A stretch of DNA of 64,000 nt, taken from NCBI RefSeq assembly GCF_001704415.2, contig NC_030824.1:36885022-36949021 (forward strand), written 5' to 3'. The notes beneath the pieces are model-generated. The model worked only from the letters and a program-made list of their open reading frames with translations. It searched no databases and was not told where the DNA came from. The stretch is from Capra hircus. Taxonomy: Eukaryota; Chordata; Mammalia; Artiodactyla; Bovidae. Positions within the stretch are counted from its first letter, which is position 1, and every line of letters begins with the position of its first letter. Shown here one piece after another: positions 11,665-21,728 of this stretch. Both the position numbers and the translations under genes were made by a program.

Positions 11665-11805
11665 AGTCATAGTATGGTCTGAGCCTTGGTATTACTTGGA
11701 AGTTTGTTTGAAATGCAGAATCTCAGGCTCTGCCCTAGATTCTGAATCAGAATCTGCATTTAACAAGATCCCAGGCAGTTCCTGGGAACATTATAGCTGG
11801 AGGAA
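11665..11805. mobile_element. MER5-type hAT-Charlie MITE
   Basis: 'gaaatgcagaatctcaggc', 'gattctgaatcagaatctgc' and 'ttaacaagatcccagg' make the near-palindromic core of MER5A/B. Ends are eroded. The 63-codon frame on top of it is not a gene. Confidence 0.75.
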
Positions 11806-11924
11806 CATGAGTCCAAGCTGTATTGCTTACTGTCCCTACTGCTTCTGTTAATGTCACTGCCACTAAAACCCAAAGGAGAACAGCCACTTTTTGCACCATG
11901 GACAAGCAATTTATGTACACTGTT

Positions 11925-12100
11925 GCACATAATTTTATTCTCAGAATAACAATGCAACATAGATACTAACCTCCCTATTACATACAAGTGGAAGTCAAGG
12001 GTTAGCGACTTCAAGGGACGTGCTTGCTTAAAGCTGCACAGCTAGTGAGTAAAAGTGACAGGAGTGGAACCCAGGCCTCTCTGTTTCCAAAGCATGGCCA
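11925..12100 (+). repeat. MIR SINE
   Basis: 'cacataattttattctcaga' at the left, then 'gcttaaagctgcacagctag' and 'ggagtggaacccaggcctct' at the right give the full MIR order. Confidence 0.8.
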
Positions 12101-12639
12101 CAGTGAAGCCCAAGGGTTCAGACATGGCTTAATCGGAAGGTGATCCCAGAAGCCACCTGCCCGGAAGTGGGAAAGTGAGACAGAAGAGGGAGGGAGTGAG
12201 AGGGGTTCCTTACTGAGCCAGTTATGACCCTGGATGACTGGATCTTAATCCCTGAGGAGCTCTCGGAAATGATTTAGAACATATAGTATCTCAGGGTTAT
12301 TCCACCTGAACCACGAGGGAGTTGGGGTGTCTATAGTTATCCATAGAGGCCTCCTTCTGGGGATGCAGTTTCCTGGTGTTTCTGAGGAGCCAAACTAAGA
12401 GGGCTTTAGATGATGACTGAAAGTTCTTAGGGGAAGAAATGCAGGTGCTGGTGATCAGCAGACAGTCAGGATGAGGGTGGGAGCAGGTGGCTGGGGTTCC
12501 AACAGTAACTGCTGCCCTATGCTTGCCTGTATCTTGGAAAGATTCCTCAGGAATACATTTTCCTCTTAATTTTTATTTATTGCACCAACTATTGTTATAG
12601 AATTAAAGGAAATACACCCCAAGTCCTTATTCTTAGGGT

Positions 12640-12676
12640 ACTAGTATGTTTTTTAGGCCTTAAAAAACATACTAGT
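12640..12676. repeat. Perfect 16-bp inverted repeat (hairpin, 5-base loop)
   Basis: Left arm ACTAGTATGTTTTTTA at 12640-12655, loop GGCCT, right arm TAAAAAACATACTAGT at 12661-12676, with no mismatch. Not a transcription terminator in this genome; see findings for possible origins. Confidence 0.9.
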
Positions 12677-12693
12677 GTTTTGGTATAACTACT

Positions 12694-12714
12694 AATGATG
12701 ATCACATCATCATT
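12694..12714. repeat. Perfect 9-bp inverted repeat (3-base loop)
   Basis: Arms AATGATGAT and ATCATCATT around CAC. Confidence 0.9.
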
Positions 12715-13036
12715 TTACCTTAACAATAAGAAGTTTTCATCTCACTGTGTTGCTGGCAGTGTTCATCTATATACACACACATTGTGAAATTCTGGTTTTT
12801 AAATGTGTGTGTCCTTACCACTTTCTACGTGGCCCCTTAGTCTTTAAAAGGGTAATTAGACATGAGTACAAAACATGCCATTGTGCGGCTACCTCAATAC
12901 ATAGAACAAGTCCTCTATTGCTGTGTGTTTAGGCCAAGAAATATATCTTAAGTGGCACAAATATAGGACTAGATACTTTTTCCCAGAGTGTGAATACAGC
13001 TCCGTTTAATTCGTGGTGACTGAGGTACTTCCACTG

Positions 13037-13250
13037 GCTGTATTTCATTCAGGAAATATGTATTGAGTAACTTCTACATGCCCAGCTCTGTGTTGGGTAT
13101 AGCGGTAAAATCCAAAGACACAGACAGTCTTTGTCCTCCAGGAGACAAGCTTACTTGTGAGGCAATCGGTGAGAAGTTAAATAGCAAGCAGGAAGTTAAA
13201 TACCATTAGAAGAAATGCGATGTGCTAATGCGGGCTAAACCTGGGCCATG
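13037..13250 (-). repeat. L2 3' end, local copy B
   Basis: Same phrases as copy A (11152-11370), including the shared 'taaataccattaga' far from the conserved terminus. Similarity fades at about 13245, and the left similarity begins abruptly at 'cactggct'. Confidence 0.75.
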
Positions 13251-13494
13251 TTTTAATGAGCTTAGGAGGGTGGGTTATACCAAGGGTCACTGAGTTTGAT
13301 CTTATTATCTTTTAAGTCTGTTAGGCATGGGCAGAAAATCCATATTGGTTCTAATGAGACTTGTGAATGAAAAGGATCTTGGACCCTTGAGTGCTTATTT
13401 AGCACACATGTTTATTGGGAATGAGTGAGGAAGGTGTGAAAGTATGTGATGTGGTCTTACAGGTTGCTAAGGGCCTCAGAACTCCCTGTAGATT

Positions 13495-13575
13495 TGTTTT
13501 AACACGTTGCTGTGGTTTGAGCCAAGGGCCTTTGGAGTCCAGAGCCATGCCCTTGACTCCTTTGCTATGCTGCCT
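13495..13575 (+). repeat. MIR tail fragment
   Basis: 'aagggcctttggagtccaga' then 'atgctgcctgc' parallels the MIR 3' tail. Confidence 0.5.
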
Positions 13576-14014
13576 GCTAAAAAAACAATGAGGGTAGACT
13601 ACTAATGAATGCTTTATGCAGGGACATGAGAATTGATAAAGAGGTTCTTAGAATATAATGCCCATTATGACTCTAAGTATCAAAAAGTGATTTTAACTGA
13701 CTTAAGTAGGAAAGAAGTTTCTTAAAAAGATACTGAATGGCTCACAGATTTTCCAAAAGGACCCTAGGCTTGGAGGGCATATATCCAGGAACAATGCCCC
13801 CAGTTATAGTGTGGAATGGACCCAGTGAAGACACTTCTTTGACACTGGCCACACCACTGGCCCCTCTGAGGTGGGTCCTGTTGTTTGAGCCCCTGCTCCG
13901 GCTGCCTCTGGGTGGGGCAGCCGTGCACGGTCCATGCATGTTGCATGCTACCTGCTTCTTCCCGACGTAGCACTCGAAGGTGATTCCAAGTCAGGACAGG
14001 CGAGAGCCCATGTT
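13576..14014. other. No gene seen
   Basis: A local GC rise at 13850-13940 yields overlapping 65-77 codon frames on both strands, none with a domain. No repeat recognised. Confidence 0.45.
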
Positions 14015-14022
14015 ATGATGTG

Positions 14023-14241
14023 GGCTTCCCAGGTAGCACAGTGGTGAAGAATCTGCCTGCCAATGCAGGAGATGCAGGTGCGATCTCTGGGTTGGAAATA
14101 TCCCCCAGAGAAGGAAATTGCAACCCACTCTAGTATTCTCGCCTGAAGAATCTAATGGACAGAGGAGCCTTGTGGGCTACAGGCCATGCAATTACAAAGA
14201 GTTGGACATGAGTTCATGACTAAACAACAACAAACAATGCC
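14023..14241 (+). mobile_element. Bov-tA SINE with 8-bp target duplication
   Basis: The head 'gggcttcccaggtagcac' with a B-box-like 'ggtgcgatctc', then the Bov-A unit 'cccactctagtattctcgcc', ending in (CAA)n. ATGATGTG occurs at 14015-14022 and 14242-14249. Confidence 0.95.
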
Positions 14242-14373
14242 ATGATGTGCTTTCTGGGGAGACTCAGCAAATACGTTGCACTTTTACCTTCTATGATGAG
14301 CAAGGGACATCAGATGTTGGGAAACCAAAGAATGACAAATTCCACAGCTGCACTTTTATTTCCTTCTTATTGT

Positions 14374-14376
<3 letters not shown>

Positions 14377-14404
<28 letters not shown>

Positions 14405-14535
14405 AGATGATCTGTAAGCAGGCTTTTATTCAGACAAATTTCTTTTTTTTAAATTTTTATTTTTACTTTATTTTACTTTACAATACTGTATTGGTTTTGC
14501 CATACATTGACATGAATCCACCACGGGTGTTATCT
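14377..14535 (-). mobile_element. Ruminant L1 3' end with a second poly(A): candidate 3' transduction
   Basis: On the minus strand the order is: L1 3' UTR terminus (14535 to about 14451; marks 'catgtcaatgtatggcaaa' and 'gtaaaataaagtaaaaat'), a first A8 (14450-14443), 39 bases foreign to the L1 end (14442-14404) with AATAAA at 14430-14425, then a long poly(A) (14403 to about 14384). TCTCTCTTTT flanks both sides (about 14376-14385 and 14533-14542), fitting a target duplication that encloses both poly(A) tracts. No coding part. Confidence 0.7.
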
Positions 14536-14559
14536 CTCTTTTGTTAAGCAGAATCTATC

Positions 14560-15020
14560 CATGCTTTAAGGTTCAGCTTTTATCCCACTTCCTTTATGAA
14601 ATTTTCTCTGACTCCTCTAGTTTTGGTTTTATTCATTTCTGAAACTCTGCATTAGTTACAGCCAGAATGAGCTGTGAAAACCCAATATGAAAAGTTGACT
14701 TCATATCACTAGACCTGAACCTCATTGTCCCAATGAACTGTTGTAAGTAGAATAGTATTTGATGGCTCCTTTGAATCGTTAGTAGAGAAATAGCTCATCT
14801 CTGTAGATAGCTTCCTCTCCTTCTACCCAACTTACTCCCCTTGTTCTGTTTTTGGTCTTTAATAATCAATACTGTGTGATGTTTTTGTGAATATTTGGTG
14901 TTATTTTCTTGTCTCCTTAACTAGGAGGCATTCCCACTGAGGGCTGCAACTGTATCTAGTAATTTCTCTGTGATGTCCAAAAGATAGTGCAAATAGTATG
15001 CACTCGATTAGTTGGCAAGA
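14560..15020 (+). repeat. L2 LINE 3' half
   Basis: 'aaggttcagcttttatccca', 'atgaaattttctctgactcc' and, near the end, 'aggaggcattcccactgagg' follow the L2 3' region in order (antecedent of 'ctccatgagggcaggga'). Confidence 0.55.
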
Positions 15021-15716
15021 AATATGCTTGAAAAATGCAACATTTTGTAGCGTATGTGGGTCTTTTGACCCAGTAGGTATTCACTCTGTCAGAACACCTC
15101 ATTTCTAGAAATAGTAGTAAAATTTCCTCCCCTTCCTATAAAACTTTCCCTTCAACTAGGGATTGACAGTGGAATATTTTATTACAGGGTTGAAGATCCT
15201 TTTAGAACAGCAAGTCCATGGCCTTCATGTAAAGACACCCCTATATGTGTCTGCACAGAAAAGTTGAGTGCATAGTCCTTTAGTATTGCTTTTCAACAGT
15301 CTGGTTTCAATGGAATGAGGAGCAAGCTTTTAGTACTGAGTGGCTTACCCTTCAGGCTTGTCTTGGTAGAGATATATATATTCTAAGAATTATGAGTGAA
15401 GTTATTTGAAAAGCCAATATCTAATTGCTCAGCAAAAATGTGCATAATGTATATTTTCTATTATATTCTTTAGTCCTTTAATGGTAAATACTTTTTTAAA
15501 GTGATTTGGGGGGTGTGGATATCTCTTAGATCAAATCTCCCTGTATGCTATACTTAAGTAATTTCCAAGTAGAAATTTAGCTTTGCCACTACCAGCTTTT
15601 CTATTACAATATTCTAAGCATCTTGATGACCTGTCTGGAGAGGGAAAGGTACAACCTGCATCATTTGTTGATTTAAATCTCATAAGTTCTTTTCAAGAGA
15701 ACTTTTTTTTCTATAT
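15021..15716. other. No gene or clear repeat seen
   Basis: AT-rich, no frame above 60 codons. Nothing recognised. Confidence 0.5.
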
Positions 15717-15934
15717 GATATTTCAATGTATTTAGAAGTATTAAAAAGTTATGGAGAAAATATGTGCAATTTACATATCTGATGCAAGGCTAATATCAAG
15801 ACTATAAAAAGGACTCTCAAAATTCAATAATAAGTAAACAAACAACCCTCCAAAATGAACAGTATTTTAATAGACATTTCACCAAAGATGTATGGATAAC
15901 ACATAAACACATTACAAGATATCAGTGTTATTAG

Positions 15935-16155
15935 TTTTGTGTTGTTTAGTTGCTAAGTCCTGTCTAACTCTTTGTGACCCCATGGACTGTAGCCTGCCAG
16001 GCTCCTCTGCCCATGGGATTTCCTAGGCAAGAATACTGAAATGGGTTGCCATTTCCTTCTTCAGGGGATCTTCCTGACCCAGGGACCCAGGGATCAAACC
16101 CAGGTCTCCTGCATTGCAGGCGGATTCTTTACCATCTGAGCCACCAGGGGAGCCC
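15935..16155 (-). mobile_element. Bov-tA SINE inside the L1M
   Basis: Full antisense order from the Bov-A tail to the head 'gagccaccaggggagccc'. ATTAG at 15930-15934 and 16156-16160 is a short target duplication. Removing the SINE restores a collinear L1. Confidence 0.95.
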
Positions 16156-16848
16156 ATTAGTCTCTAGGGGAATGCAGGTTAAGACCACAACAAGATGCTT
16201 CTATATGATGGTGAAAATCAAAAGAAATGGTATCAAGTGTTGGTGGGAATGTGCAGAAACTGGAATTCCTATATAGCTGGTGGGAATGTGAAATGAAATT
16301 GCCGCTTTGACAAATAGCCAGGCAGTTTCTTATAAAGTAAAATAGACACTTCCTATACAGCCCAGCAATCTTATTTCTAATTATTTATCCAAATGAAATA
16401 AAACTATGTTCATGCAAAAACCTTAACGTGGATGCTTATAGCTGCTATATTTATGGTTGCCTCAAATGAGAAACAACCCAATGTCCCTTAGCTGATGAAT
16501 GGGTAAAAAATCTGTATTTCCATCAGTGGAATACTCTTCAGCAATAAATGGCAGGAGTGAACTACCACAGTAATAACGTGGCAGAGTCTCAAATGCATTA
16601 TGCTAAGTGAGAGAAGCCATACTCAGGAGGCTATGTTCTGTATGGGTGCATTTGTTGATGTGCAGGACCTCTGTAAAGACACAGGAAACAGTGCTTTCCA
16701 GGAGCTGGGAGTGAGGGGAGGGGTTGAGTGTATGAGGAACAGGAGAGTTTTGGGGGCAATGGAGCTACTCTGTACTTTGGTTGTGGTGGTTACATGACTG
16801 TGTTTGTCAAAACTCACAGAACTATCCACCAAAAATGTGCAGTTTACA

Positions 16849-17148
16849 AACGTTGTTGTTGTTTAGTCGGTAGGTTGTATCTGACTCTTTGTGACCCCAT
16901 TAAGCCCGCAGCACACCAGGCTTCCTTGTCCTTTACTATCTCCCAGAGTCTGCTCAAACTCATGTCCATCGAGTTGGTGATGCCATCCAATCATCTCATC
17001 CTCTGCTGTCCCTTTCTCCTCTTGCCCTCAATCTTTCCCAGCATCAGGGTCTTTTCCAGAGAGCTGGCTGTTCGCATCAGGTGGCCAAAGTATTGGAGCT
17101 TCAGCATCAGTCCTTCCAATGAATATTCAGGGTTGATTTCCTTTAGGA
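16849..17148 (-). mobile_element. BovB LINE 3' fragment inside the L1M
   Basis: Antisense BovB: the (GTT)n start at 16853 is the reversed tail, followed by 'ggttgatttcctttagg' at the truncated end. TTTACA at 16843-16848 and 17149-17154 is the likely target duplication. The long frame across it is antisense LINE plus L1 sequence, not a gene. Confidence 0.9.
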
Positions 17149-17180
17149 TTTACATATGTAAATTATACCTAAATTCAGAA

Positions 17181-18844
17181 CTAAAAAATTATTTAGGTTC
17201 ATCCCACAACTGAGATGAAGAGATTGGCAAGATTAATCTGGCTGAAGGAGATTGGATGGACACAGCTAAATAAAAGACAAGTAGACCATGATTTTTAAAA
17301 TAGAAGTGTAACAGAGTGCTAAGGTAGCATGCAGAAGATTGCCATAAACTCTAATAGTGTCTGTGTATGTGCTCATCTTTGAGGATGAGAGTTTGTAAGC
17401 AGGGAAGGTCTCCCAGAGGAAGCCATATGTGATAGATGGGGAAAGTTTTCCCACTAAGACGGGTTGAATGAGGAAGAGGGAGCGAGGTCAGGTACATCCG
17501 AATCACAGTGACTAATGTAAACAGGGTATGTGAGGAGTGATCCAAAAAATATGGGGAAAGGCAAGTGTGAGTTTTTAATACAGAAACCAGTTATATTTTG
17601 TTTATGCAAAGGAGAAGAAAAACAAACATTATTGGAAACACGCAAGCTGTGTTTTCTCTGGGCTGCAGCTGCTAACCATACAGGCTTTCCCGGCAGAGAG
17701 CAGGTTATGCATCCTGTAACTATGAGGACGCACCCTACGTTAGCCCCCAGGCAGAGAGATAATAATAGTATGCACGATGGCAGCCTACACTCTGGAAGGG
17801 TTTACGAGGAGGAAGTCCGCAATTACATATTTCTGGGCAAACATTAACCAAGATTGAAACCCAGATTTGAAGAAAAATAACAGGCTGGAAATCTTCAGAC
17901 ATCTTCTGTAGCTGTTCTGTGGATTGAAAACAGTAGTCAAACACTGCTGACACGTAAAGATAAGGTAAAATATGGAGAAGACAGCACATAGGACCTGATA
18001 AGAAGCCCTTATCACACCTGCCACAGCGTGTGTTCCAGAACACACAGAGCATTGTCCACATCTGAATGGTGAGAAGCTGTTCCCATTCATTGTGACAAAG
18101 CCAAAGCCACAACATAGGACCTATTGTTCACCTCATAGTGGTGACCGAATCTATTTATCTGAGTGGTTTAAGAGCCCACCGCTGTGCATTGAAAAACCTC
18201 TTCTTGGCAACATATCATGAAGAGCATCTCAATCACTGTTCCTACCATCTGAACAATTTTGGTTCTGCGCTGTGGTTTTGTAATTTCCATTTTAAAGACT
18301 TCTCAGCCTGAGCCATGATGTGCCCAGTCTAGGTTGGGCATACTTTAAATGAAACTGTTAAGCTAAAATTAGCTTGACATCAAGATGGTGCGTGTTCATT
18401 TTCCTTGTATTTATAGCTGACCACAGTCATTATACAGAAGGCATCTAGTCTTTACTGTGCACTCTAGGGAACAGGAGGGGCTGTGGCCATAACCAAAAAA
18501 AGAACTAGAAGTTTTTCCAAAGACAGATGGTCGTAACTACTGCCTGAACAGTGTCTGCGTTTTTAGTGAGGCCAGCCATGTGGAGTCGGGGGTGGGGGCG
18601 GGGTGTGGGGCGGGAAGGACTTCTCTTGACACAGATGTACTCTTCAGTTCTTCTGCAGTTAATCAAGAGTGATGGGACCTTTTCTAAAAGCTTCGCTTGG
18701 GGGCCCAGAATTTACCTTACATCACTACAGAGGAAGTGTATGTAGCAAAACTTCTTTGAGTTTCTTCACCAAGAAACTTATTAATATCTACTGACCCATC
18801 CAAGAGGTGAAGATAAATTAACCCGATGTGATGCAGAGAAAAGA
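17181..18844. other. No gene seen; G-quadruplex motif at 18588-18614
   Basis: Unique-looking sequence with several 60-126 codon frames on both strands (for example 17530-17847 plus, 17735-18115 minus). They overlap each other, lack domains and are not supported as genes. The five-tract G run is listed separately. Confidence 0.45.
18588..18614 (+). other. G-quadruplex motif
   Basis: Five G tracts of 5, 5, 4, 4 and 3 bases separated by T, C, TGT and C. This satisfies the usual G3+N1-7 rule with very short loops. Confidence 0.85.
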
Positions 18845-18930
18845 GTTTTTGACTAGAGACAGAAGATATGAACTTTATTTCAGTTTCTGGCTCTAGCTAG
18901 TTATGTGGTTTGGGCTTAAATACAACAGAT
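18845..18930 (-). repeat. MIR SINE fragment
   Basis: 'tttctggctctagctagtta' followed by 'tgtggtttgggc' is the antisense MIR core ('tggctctgccacttactagc...tgaccttgggc'). Confidence 0.55.
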
Positions 18931-21722
18931 TCAGAGGGTTGGATGAAGATTCTTTTAGTTCAAAATTCTGATATTCCCAGCTCTTTTGAGAAAAGGGAGA
19001 GAATTTCACCATTCTCATTGAAAGTCACATGGTACAACTGCAGAGGAAAAGAAGAAAACCTTCTATTAAGCCTATATCCTTGACCTCGTCTCACTTGACT
19101 TTGATATTCTAAGCAATATATTTTTGTCTGTTTTATGTTATTCTGATTATTTCACCATCAGTTATCATTCATCTGACTGGGACAGTTTAGTTACGGTGAG
19201 TGAATATGTGTACTGTGTTCCAACAAAATTATATTTAGAAAAACAGGTGGTGGGCTCAGTTTGGAGCCATCATTTTCTGAATGCCAGTCTAAATTATTGG
19301 GATCATCTACACTACTATCAACATCAATAACCAAGATTTTTGTGCCTCTATTATGCAATTTATTGTAGAGTTAGGGTCAGCATAGAAGTTGAGAAGGAAC
19401 CTGAGCATCTGTGGACCACAGCTCAGTATCAATCTGCACATCAGAAAAAGACCAGTTTTTAAAAGAGAAAATGAATAATATGTAATAATGAAGATCAAAA
19501 CAGATTATCTTTTGATTCTGCAGGTGTACCTTCAGTTGTGCCTAAAATTTTTTAAGTATCCATAGGGGTTGATAGGGCTTCCCTGGCAGATCAGATCTCT
19601 TCCTTTCGTTTATTACGCTATGCCTATCCAAAATTGTGCCATTAAAATCAAACCCCTAAGTACTTCCGAAGATTCAAGCTCTTTTGGAGTTACCCAGTTG
19701 GTCCTATAGAATGTTTAGAAATTGAAGTGACAAACATGCTAAGCTAAGCCACAACTCTTATGGTTGATATGTGTTGAAATGAGCAAATGTTTGTAAACAA
19801 TGAAGATATGCATATTAACTTTTTTCTCTAGCATCATGAGATTGACCCAACGCAAGATAAGGTAAGATTAATTTTATCAGATCCATTTTCCATGTTTCTG
19901 CTTTCAAGCCTGAACATCCAGTTTTCCTTGTGATCATAGATGAAATAAACCTCTCATTGTTTTAGACAATTCAGGAGATGGGTGGACCCGTCATCCTAGT
20001 ATAACTGCTTATTTTTATCTTTCCTTTTGACTCCAATTGTCCTTCATAATAGAAGTCTAAAAAAAACTGTGGTCCATGGATTTGATTATTTTCAACATTT
20101 GGCTGCTAGTGAGGCTCAAATTTTAGGAGTGGTAGACTAACACATAGGGTAAGATTCTAGGGATCGTGAAAGAATCTATTGTACAATATTATCTCTGTTT
20201 TTTTAGTGTTTGAAAACTCCTTTCTTGGACTTTGGACTTATTAAAATATATATATTTTGTGTGCTACAGGGATATTATTGGCTGTTAATGTCTCATCACA
20301 AATGCGCTTGTATTATGGTATATGGAATGAGTCCTAAGGAATGAAGTCCCAGAGAGGTGCTTTTCAAAAGAAGGAGAGTGGTGATTTATTCCCTCTTTTA
20401 CTATATAATCTTATATCTCAATTTACTTAATCTATAATCTTATATCTTAATTTACTATGTAATCATGCCAGTTCAGTAACACAGAAAATACAGTCCTCTT
20501 TTGGAATCTGCAGTAAATTCAATGTATAATCTCTAGAATATGCTGAGCAATTGAAAAACAAGAAAACCTGCCTCATTTGCTGTGTAATCTTGATGCCAAA
20601 GAAACTTCAGTAATGAGAATCATTGACTTACTTGCATCCATTGGATAAAAGTTCTATCTTATGGCTGATCAGAACGTACTAAACAGTAGAAATGGTTGGA
20701 AAGGTTATATGAATTTTCTTAGACTTTTTGATGTATCTCATTTAAAGATTAAACAATTTTACAGTAAGAAATCACGTCAGTGATTTTGAGGTCTGATTCA
20801 CCTGTTTGTCTCTTAGCTCTTAAGCTCTTCTGTGCTGAGGAAATTGATATGACAACTAAGAGGAAGAAATTGAAATTGTTATTCTGGAAAACCCTGGGAC
20901 ATGTATAAATTGATGTCCTCAAGGGAGGATTCCTCTATGAAGAGTCTTAACCAGACCACATTAACTTTCCCTGAAAGTCAGGAGAATGGCCCCTGGGTAA
21001 CCCCGAATATAGTCAACCAAGCAAAAGGTTGATTCTTTGAAGAGAAAGCCCCAAAATTTGCCTATGCCAAATTCTGTGGGAAAGGGTCTGTTACAGATTT
21101 GGGGTGAAAGATTTTAGGAGGTATCATCAAGTTTGTAGGTTTGTAGAAAGCATTTTTTTAAAAAAATTTTTTCTTCTTAATTTGAGAAAATTCTTTAGAA
21201 CAAAGTGATACAGATAAAGATTCTCAAGGAAGGAGACTCAGAGATACTTTTCTGTTGTCAAGGAGGGTTCTCCCTGGAGCAAGATAGAGAACTACCCATA
21301 TACTGTGAACATTATATGGAAGTTGTAGTGCCCGCAGAGCAAAGTGGTTTCATGGAAACTGTGCCAAGGATTCTGGGAATGTTTGGCCTCATCAATAAAG
21401 AGCAGTTTGGTGAATTAGTGATGTCTGCTGTGGGTGTGCGAGGAGGAAATAATTGTGCACACAGTAAATTTGCTTGAGGTACAGTCTTGTGGCAAGCATT
21501 TTGATCTTATAGATGAGGAAAAAAAAATTCTTTCCTTTACCCTTTTAAATTTAGGGAATGGGGCATGTGAATTAAACTGACAGAAGACCTGTTAACAGGA
21601 GGAAAGTTCTATTTTGCATGCACTTGGGAGCTTCATAGAAAAGAAGTGAAAACCCAATGAATTGGTTAGGCTTGAGAGCTTATATATCGATAAAGAAAGG
21701 GCAATAAATTGTGGAGAAGTAG
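18931..21722. other. No gene or named repeat seen
   Basis: Long AT-rich stretch. The 90-codon frame at 21205-21477 has no domain I know. The sequence on both sides of the following BovB (21480-21722 and 22844-23110) looks like one older unit that the BovB interrupted, possibly an unclassified old transposable element. Confidence 0.45.
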
Positions 21723-21728
21723 TAAGAC

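Larger units (their letters stand above)
12101..13036. other. No gene seen; two perfect hairpins at 12640-12714
   Basis: Unique-looking sequence. Its notable content is a 16-bp perfect inverted repeat at 12640-12676 and, 17 bases on, a 9-bp perfect inverted repeat at 12694-12714. No repeat family was recognised for either. Confidence 0.55.
15717..17180 (+). mobile_element. L1M 3' region split by a Bov-tA and a BovB
   Basis: Three collinear blocks belong to one old L1: about 15717-15934, 16156-16848 and 17149-17180. They carry the end of ORF2 and the 3' UTR ('aaagccatactcaggaggc', 'tgatgaatgggtaaaaaatc', 'gcaataaatggcaggagtg', 'tgtgcagtttac', then 'catatgtaaattatacct'). ORF2 is full of stops. 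The interruptions date the L1 as older than both inserted elements. Confidence 0.85.

Noticed and set aside
17735..18115. 126- and 101-codon antisense frames, Cys- and Trp-rich
   Set aside because: Two overlapping phases are open on the same strand and a third frame is open on the other. No domain, signal or splice context favours any.
19569..19600. Short 'gggcttccctggcagatcag' match to a Bov-tA head
   Set aside because: Only about 20 bases match and no SINE body follows.
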